Origin: Deltaproteobacteria bacterium
Lineage (GTDB): Bacteria; Myxococcota; B64-G9
Assembly (NCBI GenBank): GCA_003647095.1
Contig: QMME01000219.1
Span: 1 to 6,710 of the forward strand
DNA: 6,710 nucleotides
Direction of reading: 5' to 3'
Under the pieces are notes generated by a model that made no database searches, was not told the DNA's origin, and saw only the letters and a list, made by a program, of their open reading frames with translations. Positions within the stretch are counted from its first letter, which is position 1, and each line of letters begins with the position of its first letter. This document shows, piece by piece, positions 1 through 4,987 of the stretch. Position numbers and translations under genes: made by a program.

Positions 1-1086
1 CTGCTGCTGGCCGGCAGCGACGACGGCAGCCTGTCCGCGGCGGAGCGCCGGCGCATCGGCCCCTGGAAGCTACTCCGGGGGCTCGACGCCGGCCGTCCCG
101 GGCGGCGGGTGCCGGCCTCCCTGGCCGGCAAGCTGCGGAAGCTGCTGGCCGACTTCCGTCCCCACGTCGTCCACGCCAACGACCTGCTGGCGCCGGAGCT
201 GCTCGAGCTGGTGGCCGGCAGCGGCCGGGGCCTGATCACCGTCCAGGATCACCGCTGCTTCTGCCCGGGCCGGGGCAAGATCGACGCCCGCGGGCGCATC
301 TGCCGGGTGCCCCTGGGCGAGCATTGTCGCGCCTGCCTGGGAGACGAGGGCTACGCGGAGCGGATGCTGCGGCTGACCCGCGGGCGCCTCGAGGCCGTCG
401 CCGACATGGCGGCCGTGCTGGTGCTGTCCAAATACATGGCCGGCGAGCTCGTCCAGGTGGGCGTGGCCGCCTCCCGGATTTTCGTGGTGGCTCCCTGGGC
501 GGATATCGCACCCGCCCCGCCGGCCCGGCCACACGGCCGGCGGCATCTCCACCTCCTGGCCGGGCGCCTGGCCCCCCACAAGGGTGTCGCCGTGGCCCTG
601 CGGGCCGCCCGCCTGCTCGGGCGGAGACAGGCCCTGGTCATCGCCGGCGACGGACCCCTGGCCGGCGCCGTGGCCGCCGCCGCCCGCCGGCCGGGGGCCA
701 GGGTGATCTTCGCCGGCTGGCTCGACCGCCGCCGCCTGGCCGATCTCCTGGCCCGCTCGGCCTCGCTGTGGCTGCCCTCGCTGTGGCCGGAACCCTTCGG
801 CATTTCCGGGCTGGAGGCGCTGGCGGCCGGGGTGCCGGTGGTGGCCAGCAATACCGGGGGAATCGGCGAATGGCTGCTGGCGGGCCAGGTGGGCCATCTG
901 GTCACACCTGGAGACCCGGTGGCGCTGGCGCGGGCGGCAAGCAGCCTGGTCTCCAGCCCGGGGCTGGCGACGGCCATGGGGACACGCGGCCGGAGCCAGG
1001 TTGCAAAAAACCATGCCGCGGAGCGGCAACTATCTGTAATACTTGATATCTACAGCAAGATCGCCGGGCGTTCTCCACGCGTCTAG
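1..1086 (+). CDS. Glycosyltransferase family 4 (GT-B fold), 5'-truncated by the window edge
   Basis: Retaining GT-B glycosyltransferase of the 'group 1'/GT4 type, expected to transfer a sugar from a nucleotide-sugar donor in the cytoplasm during surface polysaccharide or glycoconjugate synthesis; donor and acceptor cannot be told. The frame is open from base 1 and gives 361 residues before the TAG stop. GT4 proteins are usually 370-420 residues, so only the first few dozen are probably missing; an internal GTG at 109 is not the real start. Visible landmarks, numbered from the first codon: RPHVVHAND (53-61) at the end of the N-terminal domain; a five-cysteine segment at C86, C88, C101, C109 and C112 following 'VQDHR'; LAGRLAPHKG (186-195) opening the donor domain; IAGDGPL (214-220); and the EX7E signature E264-PFGISGL-E272, then GVPVVASNTGG (277-287). 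The last ~25 codons are noticeably less GC-rich than the rest. No partner gene is visible downstream; CarD follows after 112 bp. Confidence 0.9.
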   Translation: MLLAGSDDGSLSAAERRRIGPWKLLRGLDAGRPGRRVPASLAGKLRKLLADFRPHVVHANDLLAPELLELVAGSGRGLITVQDHRCFCPGRGKIDARGRICRVPLGEHCRACLGDEGYAERMLRLTRGRLEAVADMAAVLVLSKYMAGELVQVGVAASRIFVVAPWADIAPAPPARPHGRRHLHLLAGRLAPHKGVAVALRAARLLGRRQALVIAGDGPLAGAVAAAARRPGARVIFAGWLDRRRLADLLARSASLWLPSLWPEPFGISGLEALAAGVPVVASNTGGIGEWLLAGQVGHLVTPGDPVALARAASSLVSSPGLATAMGTRGRSQVAKNHAAERQLSVILDIYSKIAGRSPRV

Positions 1087-1198
1087 GCAATGGCTGTAGG
1101 GAATCTTCCCACTCCGATTTTTGTTGATTTCATGTGGTCTGGTGTGGTAGGGTGCAGGCCCTCGAAGGTGTGTGGGAAAACAAAATAAAGGAGATGAG

Positions 1199-1687
1199 AT
1201 GCAGTCAACCTTCAAGGTCGGGGACAAGGCTGTTTATCCCGCCCATGGGGTCGGCGAGGTTCTGGGCATCGAAAGGCGCGAAATAATGGGCCAGAAGCAG
1301 GATGTATACATCCTGCGCATACTGGACAACGGCATGCGCATCATGATCCCCAAGGACAAGGTCGACTCGGTGGGACTGAGAGAGGTGATTCCACGCTCCA
1401 AGGTCAAGGAGGTATACAAGGTCCTGAGGGAAAAGGTAGTCGCCGTAAAGAGCCAGACCTGGAACCGCCGCTACCGCGAGTACATGGAAAAGATAAAGAC
1501 CGGTTCCATCTTCGACATCGCCGAGGTCCTGCGCGACCTGTACCTGTTGAAATTCGACAAGGATCTGTCGTTTGGAGAGCGCAAGATGCTCGACACCGCC
1601 CGTTCCCTGCTCATCAAGGAAATCAGCGTGGCCCGCAACTGCCGCGAGACGGTCGTGGAAAAGGAACTGGAGAAGATCTTCAACTGA
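1199..1687 (+). CDS. cdnL: CarD/CdnL-family RNA polymerase-binding transcription regulator
   Basis: A 162-residue member of the CarD_CdnL_TRCF family. Known members bind the RNA polymerase beta subunit and stabilise open complexes at housekeeping (often rRNA) promoters. The N-terminal RNAP-interacting domain spans about residues 1-65 (FKVGDKAVYPAHGVGEV at 5-21, then YILRILDNGMRIMIP and the 'VGLREVI' end). The C-terminal helical DNA-contacting domain runs from about 68 to 160 and holds TWNRRYREYMEKI, where W88 matches the conserved tryptophan that wedges at the upstream edge of the -10 bubble. The length fits stand-alone CdnL proteins (about 150-170); there is no HMGA-like tail as in Myxococcus CarD proper. 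I chose ATG 1199 because AAAGGAG (1187-1193) lies 5 nt upstream; an in-frame GTG at 1172 would add nine residues but has no ribosome binding site. It is a single-gene unit closed by a terminator. Its codon use is somewhat richer in A than its neighbours, typical for a conserved, well-expressed gene. Confidence 0.95.
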   Translation: MQSTFKVGDKAVYPAHGVGEVLGIERREIMGQKQDVYILRILDNGMRIMIPKDKVDSVGLREVIPRSKVKEVYKVLREKVVAVKSQTWNRRYREYMEKIKTGSIFDIAEVLRDLYLLKFDKDLSFGERKMLDTARSLLIKEISVARNCRETVVEKELEKIFN

Positions 1688-1712
1688 ACAGCCGGCAGGG
1701 CAAAATGTTCTC

Positions 1713-1742
1713 TCCCGGTCCCGAGGGGCCGGGATTTTTTTT
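1713..1742 (+). terminator. Rho-independent terminator of cdnL
   Basis: TCCCGGTCC (1713-1721) pairs with GGGCCGGGA (1726-1734), nine pairs including one G-U wobble, around a CGAG tetraloop. Eight T residues follow directly at 1735-1742. It starts 25 nt after the cdnL stop. All elements of a classic intrinsic terminator are present. Confidence 0.92.
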
Positions 1743-1744
1743 CC

Positions 1745-1772
1745 TGGAATCCCCTCCTTCCCGCCGTATGAT
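1745..1772 (+). promoter_or_regulatory. Weak candidate promoter for the FPD-repeat gene
   Basis: TATGAT (1767-1772) matches the sigma70 -10 hexamer at five of six positions. The best -35 candidate 16 bp upstream, CTGGAA (1745-1750), matches only three of six. It lies in the gap between the cdnL terminator and the next gene, where a promoter is needed, but the -35 is poor, so this is tentative. Confidence 0.25.
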
Positions 1773-1841
1773 GGTGCCAACCCCGAACCCGGAGGGCCGC
1801 ACCCGCCCGGCGAGGTGCCGGCGCTCCCCCAGGAGGCGCAC

Positions 1842-2162
1842 ATGAAAAAGCTGGCTCTGCTTCTGGTGCTGGCCGCGAGCCTGGCCGGCGGCTCGGCCCT
1901 GGCCGGCAAGGTGGGCAAGGACTGTACCTACAAGGGCAAGAAGCTCTGGGGCAAGGTCAAGTTCGTCGATTCCTTCCCCGATCTCAAGGTGCAGATCGTC
2001 AGCGCCTTTCCCGATCTCAAGGTCAAGATGGTGAATGCCTTCCCCGACAAGTGCGGCAAGTGGAAGGTCGTGGACTCCTTCCCCGACATCAAGATCAAGA
2101 TCGTCACTTCCTTCCCCGACATCAAGATCAAGTACGTGGACGCCTTCCCCGGGGTTCCCTGA
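1842..2162 (+). CDS. Small exported protein made of tandem 11-residue FPD repeats
   Basis: A 106-residue protein with no enzyme motif that I recognise. Residues 1-21 form a clear Sec signal peptide (MKK, a long Leu/Ala core, then SALA before GKVG), so the mature protein of about 85 residues should be periplasmic or secreted. After a short lead (GKDCTYKGKKLWGKVK) it consists of six copies of a unit of the form V-[DSNT]-[SA]-F-P-D-[LI]-K-[VI]-[KQ]. The F-P pairs lie at residues 45, 56, 67, 80, 91 and 102, so spacing is 11, 11, 13, 11, 11; the third unit carries a two-residue insertion (DKCGKWK). The two cysteines, C28 and C71, could form a disulfide. The pattern suggests one short beta strand plus an FPD turn per unit, giving a small beta-repeat fold (inference). 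Start chosen at ATG 1842: AGGAGG (1831-1836) is 5 nt upstream and the signal peptide begins there; the frame is open further upstream but runs back into cdnL. Convergent with efp, 21 bp apart. Function unknown. Confidence 0.88.
   Translation: MKKLALLLVLAASLAGGSALAGKVGKDCTYKGKKLWGKVKFVDSFPDLKVQIVSAFPDLKVKMVNAFPDKCGKWKVVDSFPDIKIKIVTSFPDIKIKYVDAFPGVP
1962..2159 (+). repeat. In-gene tandem repeat, 33-bp unit coding the FPD motif
   Basis: Six degenerate copies of a 33-bp unit (one 39-bp copy), each with a core close to TCCTTCCCCGA followed by T/C-TCAAG or CATCAAG. The copies differ mainly at third positions and at a few S/A, D/N/T and L/I choices. They are therefore not a recent slippage expansion; the protein pattern is better kept than the DNA. 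Confidence 0.85.
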
Positions 2163-2175
2163 GGAAGGAACGGCG

Positions 2176-2196
2176 GCGGGCGTTCAGCGCGCCCGC
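2176..2196. terminator. GC-rich hairpin at the convergent junction (possible bidirectional terminator)
   Basis: GCGGGCG (2176-2182) pairs perfectly with CGCCCGC (2190-2196) around a 7-nt loop that contains the efp stop codon. It lies between two convergent genes, where a shared terminator is expected, but neither side has a T tract. Termination is therefore inferred from position and stem strength only. Confidence 0.3.
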
Positions 2197-2753
2197 TCCG
2201 AGAAGGTGCCGTCCCTGGTGGAGACGCGGATGCGTTCGCCGGCCTCGATGTAGAGCGGCACCTGCACCCGCAGCCCGTTTTCCAGGACGGCCGGCTTGGT
2301 GGCCGAGCCCTGCACGGTGTCGCCCCTGGTGCCCGGCTCCACCTCCACCACGGTGAACTCCACCGTGGGGGGCAACTCCAGGTCCAGCAGGCGCCCCTCG
2401 AAGAACATGGCCTTGCACTCCAGCCCGTCGGTGATGTAGTCGGCCTTGTCGCCCAGCTCCTGGCGGCGCACGGTGAACTGCTCGTAGCTGCCCTGGTCCA
2501 TGAACACCAGCCCCTCGTCCTCGGAGTAGAGGAACTGCACGCTCTTTTTCTCCAGGTCCGGCTCCTTGAACTTCTCCCCGGCCTTGAAGCTCTTGTCGAA
2601 GACCTGGCCGGTGCGCAGGTTGCGCACCTTTACCTTGACCAGGGTGGCCGCCCCCCGGGCCGAGGGGGTCTGGGTCTGGCTTTCCATGACCACGTAGGGA
2701 TCGCCGTCGAGCAGAAAACGCGTGCCTTTCCTGAAGTCGGATGTGCTGATCAT
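2184..2753 (-). CDS. efp: Elongation factor P with an EfpL (YeiP)-type loop
   Basis: A 189-residue EF-P family protein, which binds the ribosome E site and relieves stalling at consecutive prolines. The three-barrel layout is visible: KOW-like domain I about 1-62 (DFRKG, LDGDPY), OB domain II about 65-128 (VQFLYSEDEGLVFMD), OB domain III about 130-188 with the family signature KPAVLENGLRVQVP at 153-166. The tip loop reads QTQTPSARGAATLVK, so the tip residue is Arg33 in a 'P-S/T-A-R-G-A-A-T-L' loop one residue longer than in canonical EF-P. This resembles E. coli YeiP/EfpL (SPTARGAATL) and not the modifiable Lys34 loop (PGKGQA). The C-terminus (STRDGTF) is like ordinary EF-P. ATG 2753 was chosen because GGAGG precedes it by 8 nt and the alignment starts there; an upstream in-frame ATG at 2792 would add 13 unlikely residues and lie upstream of the predicted transcription start. 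Single-gene unit with its own promoter. No EpmA/EpmB or EarP gene is seen nearby. Confidence 0.95.
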   Translation of the reverse strand: MISTSDFRKGTRFLLDGDPYVVMESQTQTPSARGAATLVKVKVRNLRTGQVFDKSFKAGEKFKEPDLEKKSVQFLYSEDEGLVFMDQGSYEQFTVRRQELGDKADYITDGLECKAMFFEGRLLDLELPPTVEFTVVEVEPGTRGDTVQGSATKPAVLENGLRVQVPLYIEAGERIRVSTRDGTFSERAR

Positions 2754-2779
2754 GTGCCGTTCCTCCCGATAGCGTCCCC

Positions 2780-2808
2780 AAGATAACGGCACCCCGGCAG
2801 CACGTCAA
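2780..2808 (-). promoter_or_regulatory. Sigma70-type promoter of efp
   Basis: On the minus strand TTGACG (2808-2803) is followed after exactly 17 bp by TATCTT (2785-2780), five of six and four of six matches to the consensus hexamers. Transcription would start near 2773, leaving a leader of about 20 nt that contains the GGAGG of efp. Good spacing and placement make this the best promoter in the window. Confidence 0.62.
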
Positions 2809-2845
2809 CCTTGCCCGGGGAAGGAGGTCCGGTTACCCTGGTACC

Positions 2846-3544
2846 GTGAAGGCAGCCACGCCAGCTCCCCGTTCCGCCGAGCTGCGCCGGCAGTTGCTGG
2901 CGCTGGTGCCGCTCTTCTTCCTCTACCACCTGGGCCTGCTGCTGGCGCCGCGGGCGGCCAACGGGGTGGACTTTTTCACCCGCCTGTCGGGCCTGCTGCT
3001 GCACCACAGCACCCTGCTGTACCTGCTGCTGCTGGGGCTGCTCATGGGCGCCTACCTGCTGTGGCTGCGCAGCATGCCCGGGCGGCGCTTCATCGATTCC
3101 CGCCGGCTGGGCCTGACCCTGGCCGAGTCGGCCCTGTACGCCACCCTCATGGGACCGCTGGCGGCGCTGCTGCTGAACCGGCTGCACCTGCTGGGGGCGG
3201 TACCATCGTTGCAGGGACCGCTGGAGAAGATCGTGGCCTCGGCCGGGGCCGGCCTGTACGAGGAGCTGGTCTTCCGCCTGGGCGCCATCTGGTTGTTCGT
3301 GAAATTGCTGGCCGGCCGATCGCGCCGGAACTGGTTGCGCCTGCTGCTGGCGTTGCTGCTGAGCGCCCTGGCCTTCTCCGCGGCCCATTACCTGGGGCCG
3401 GGGGCGGAACCCTTCCTGTGGGCCAGCTTCGCCTTCCGCCTGGTACTGGGACTGGTGCTGGGGGTGATCTTTCTCTGGCGCGGCCTGGACACCGCCGCCT
3501 ACAGCCACTTCCTCTACGACCTGTTCGTGCTCTTCCTGGGCTAG
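2846..3544 (+). CDS. CPBP-family intramembrane glutamic protease (CAAX protease/Rce1-like)
   Basis: A 232-residue, strongly hydrophobic protein with about six membrane segments (roughly 17-34, 46-74, 92-113, 130-153, 164-182, 191-212, with a short tail segment 221-231). The three CPBP motifs are all present: EE-x3-R as Y-E139-E140-LVF-R144, F-x3-H as F177-SAA-H181, and H-x3-D/N as H221-FLY-D225. These form the catalytic centre of Rce1-type glutamate proteases, so the protein is probably active. The substrate is unknown; bacterial members act in membrane protein or peptide maturation, bacteriocin self-immunity or signalling. GTG 2846 is the only usable in-frame start before the first membrane helix. 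AAGGAGGT (2821-2828) lies 17 nt upstream, too far for normal use, so initiation may be unusual. Divergent from efp with 92 bp between the starts. No bacteriocin or peptide gene is seen next to it. Confidence 0.88.
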   Translation: MKAATPAPRSAELRRQLLALVPLFFLYHLGLLLAPRAANGVDFFTRLSGLLLHHSTLLYLLLLGLLMGAYLLWLRSMPGRRFIDSRRLGLTLAESALYATLMGPLAALLLNRLHLLGAVPSLQGPLEKIVASAGAGLYEELVFRLGAIWLFVKLLAGRSRRNWLRLLLALLLSALAFSAAHYLGPGAEPFLWASFAFRLVLGLVLGVIFLWRGLDTAAYSHFLYDLFVLFLG

Positions 3545-3592
3545 TGGCGCGGTCCCGCTCGACGTCCCTCGCTTTTTGACAGCCACGACGGG

Positions 3593-3620
3593 TTGTGATT
3601 GAACCCCGACGTTGTATAAA
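3593..3620 (+). promoter_or_regulatory. Candidate promoter overlapping hairpin 1
   Basis: TTGTGA (3593-3598, four of six) and TATAAA (3615-3620, five of six) are separated by 16 bp. The -10 box lies in the centre of the palindrome at 3601-3634, so a protein bound to the palindrome would block it. Transcription would begin near 3627, giving a leader of about 180 nt before the amidohydrolase start. Confidence 0.3.
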
Positions 3621-3634
3621 CAACGTTGGGGTTC
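3601..3634. repeat. Hairpin 1: 15-bp inverted repeat
   Basis: GAACCCC-G-ACGTTGT (3601-3615) pairs with ACAACGT-T-GGGGTTC (3620-3634) around an ATAA loop. That is fifteen pairs with a single G-U wobble. The core GTTGTATAAACAAC is shared with the second hairpin as GTTGnnTAnACAAC. No T tract follows, so it is not a classic terminator. Confidence 0.8.
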
Positions 3635-3670
3635 TAGAATGCTCCAGTGTCAGCAGAGGGAAATTTTTTC

Positions 3671-3796
3671 ATGCTTCGCAAACAGCACAAAGCACCAGAA
3701 GTGAATTTCCGGGCCGTGGCGCGGAGCGCTGTTGGGGCTCGCCACTTCAACCCGCAAAACCTCAACCCCGCAGTTGCTTATACAACTGCAGGGTGA
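3671..3796 (+). CDS. Possible 41-residue small ORF
   Basis: ATG 3671 opens a 41-codon frame ending in TGA at 3794-3796. A modest GAGGG (3656-3660) lies 10 nt upstream. The peptide is basic (starts MLRKQHKAPEV, ends NPAVAYTTAG) with no signal peptide or known motif. Third positions are not GC-biased, unlike every real gene here, so it is either foreign or not coding. Its stop lies inside hairpin 2 and 9 nt before the amidohydrolase start, which could make it a leader peptide. I do not recognise it and think non-coding is the likelier reading. Confidence 0.2.
   Translation: MLRKQHKAPEVNFRAVARSAVGARHFNPQNLNPAVAYTTAG
3765..3794. repeat. Hairpin 2: related inverted repeat just upstream of the amidohydrolase
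   Basis: GCAGTTG (3770-3776) pairs with CAACTGC (3783-3789) around CTTATA, extended after one C/A mismatch by ACCC (3765-3768) with GGGT (3791-3794). It shares AACCCCG, the GTTGnnTAnACAAC core and the GGGT end with hairpin 1, in the same orientation, core centres 162 bp apart. It ends 11 nt before the ATG at 3806 and would take up the weak ribosome binding site, so as RNA it could affect translation of the operon. Confidence 0.72.
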
Positions 3797-3805
3797 AGAC
3801 GAAAC

Positions 3806-4987
3806 ATGGATCTTCCCGGCGAACTCATCGAGCAGGCGGACGAACTGCGACGACGGCTGCATCGTCATCCCGAGCTGGCCTTCCAGGAGCACCAGACCGC
3901 CCGGGTACTGGAGGAGTTCCTGGCCGGCCACGGGGTGGAGATCGCCGGCCGGGGCCTGGCCGGCACCGGCCTGGTGGCCCTGGTCAGGGGCGCCGCCGCG
4001 GGGCCCTGCGTGGCCCTGCGCGCCGACATGGACGCCCTGCCCATCCGGGAGGAGACCGGACTGGAGTGGGCCTCCGCGCGCGACGGCGTCATGCACGCCT
4101 GCGGCCACGACGGGCACATGGCCCTGGTGGCCACGACGGCCGCCTGGCTGGCGCGGCACCGCGGAGAGCTGCCGGGCACGGTGAAGTTCATCTTCCAGCC
4201 GGGAGAGGAAAAGGGCAACGGCGCCCGGCTGCTGGTGGAGCAGGGAGTGCTCGACGCCCCCCCGGTGGCGGCCATCTTCGCCGTGCACGCCCGTCCCCAG
4301 CTGGCAGCCGGACAACTGCAGCTGTGCCGGGTACCCTCGGCGGCCACCAATCCCTTCACCATCGAGATCCTGGGCCGGGGCGGGCACGGTGCCTATCCCC
4401 ACCTGGCGGTCGATCCCATCGCCATCGGAGCCCAGGTGGTGGTGGCCCTGCAGCAGGTGGTGGCCCGCCAGCTGCCTCCCGGGCAACCGGCGGTGGTGAC
4501 GGTGGGTGCCTTCTCGGCCGGCGAGATGGGCAACGTCATTCCCGAGCGGGCCCGGCTGCGCGGCACCATCCGCACCCGCCACCCCGAGGTGCGCCGCCAG
4601 GCCGGCGAGGCGGTTCGGCGCATCGCCGCGGGAGTGGCCGCGGCCCTGGGCGGCGAGTGCCGGGTGGAGATCGAGGAGGGTACTCCCCGGGTGCGCAACG
4701 ACGACGAGCTGCTCGACCTGGTCGAGGCGGTGGCCCGGCCGTTGCTGGGCGACGACAACGTCCTGCGCCAGGAGGCGGTTACCATGGGTGGCGAGGACTT
4801 CTCCTTTTACCTGAGCGAACAGGGCGGGGTGCCCGGCTGCCTGCTGTGGCTGGGAGTGGAGACGGACGAGCCCATTCATACCAGCCGTTTCGATTTCGGC
4901 AGCACCGCCCTGGCACCGGGCATCCGCTTGCTGGGCGAATTGGCCTACCAGGCGCTGCAGAAACCACCGGGGAGGGCGGAGCCATGA
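3806..4987 (+). CDS. M20-family (M20D) metallo-amidohydrolase, HipO/ILR1-like
   Basis: A 393-residue zinc amidohydrolase of the hippurate hydrolase / IAA-amino acid hydrolase / N-acyl-amino acid amidohydrolase group, which cleaves N-acyl amino acids or related amides in the cytoplasm; no signal peptide. Full family length. Motifs in order: RRLHRHPEL (17-24), LRADMDALP (71-79), HACGHDGH (97-104) with probable metal ligands C99 and H101, QPGEEKGNGA (131-140) with catalytic E134 and ligand E135, H161 in VHARP, the lid/dimer segment GRGGHGAYPH (190-199), GGEDFSFYL (328-336) and the final ligand H358 in IHTSRFDF. All catalytic positions are intact. VHARP replaces the more common HVxP, a small deviation. 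ATG 3806 is supported by the start of homology; only a weak GGGTGA (3791-3796) precedes it, and it lies in hairpin 2. The TGA overlaps the ATG of the next gene by ATGA, so the two are translationally coupled. The exact substrate cannot be read from sequence. Confidence 0.93.
   Translation: MDLPGELIEQADELRRRLHRHPELAFQEHQTARVLEEFLAGHGVEIAGRGLAGTGLVALVRGAAAGPCVALRADMDALPIREETGLEWASARDGVMHACGHDGHMALVATTAAWLARHRGELPGTVKFIFQPGEEKGNGARLLVEQGVLDAPPVAAIFAVHARPQLAAGQLQLCRVPSAATNPFTIEILGRGGHGAYPHLAVDPIAIGAQVVVALQQVVARQLPPGQPAVVTVGAFSAGEMGNVIPERARLRGTIRTRHPEVRRQAGEAVRRIAAGVAAALGGECRVEIEEGTPRVRNDDELLDLVEAVARPLLGDDNVLRQEAVTMGGEDFSFYLSEQGGVPGCLLWLGVETDEPIHTSRFDFGSTALAPGIRLLGELAYQALQKPPGRAEP

Larger units (their letters stand above)
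3545..3805. other. 261-bp low-GC intergenic island with paired hairpins
   Basis: The gap between the CPBP protease and the amidohydrolase is markedly less GC-rich (about half G+C) than the flanking genes. It contains a T-run (3665-3669 region), two related hairpins (at 3601 and 3765), a candidate promoter and a possible 41-codon ORF, each listed separately. A consensus -35 box TTGACA occurs at 3576-3581 but has no convincing -10 at the right distance. The base composition suggests inserted or foreign DNA, or a regulatory region. Confidence 0.6.

Noticed and set aside
70..1029. 319-residue minus-strand frame opposite the glycosyltransferase
   Set aside because: Antisense shadow; Pro/Gly/Gln-rich without any recognisable domain.
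1096..1122. Terminator after the glycosyltransferase
   Set aside because: GGGA/TCCC at 1099-1110 gives only four pairs (six with a bulge), and the T run starts 7 nt after the stem, so it is too weak to call.
1121..1150. Promoter for cdnL using TTGTTG or TTGATT
   Set aside because: No acceptable -10 hexamer lies at 16-18 bp; a promoter surely exists in this gap or upstream but I cannot place it.
1172..1198. GTG at 1172 as the cdnL start
   Set aside because: It would place the strong AAAGGAG inside the coding region and add nine residues not expected in the family; ATG 1199 has the correct spacing.
3576..3604. Promoter from TTGACA at 3576
   Set aside because: The -35 is perfect, but the hexamer at 17 bp (TTGAAC) matches only three positions; the TATAAA further on is too far away.
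3601..3794. Integron attC sites flanking a gene cassette
   Set aside because: The hairpins are attC-like in being imperfect palindromes around a small ORF, but no GTTRRRY / RYYYAAC core pair is present in either orientation, the stems are too short and regular, and no integrase is visible.
3650..4879. 409-residue minus-strand frame opposite the amidohydrolase
   Set aside because: Antisense shadow of a well-supported gene: His/Gln/Gly-rich with no motif and no ribosome binding site.
3595..4983. Upstream extension of the lipoprotein reading frame to 3595
   Set aside because: The frame is open only because of high GC. The translated segment is low-complexity Arg/Gly/Pro and overlaps the clear M20 amidohydrolase; the lipoprotein signal peptide starts at 4984.
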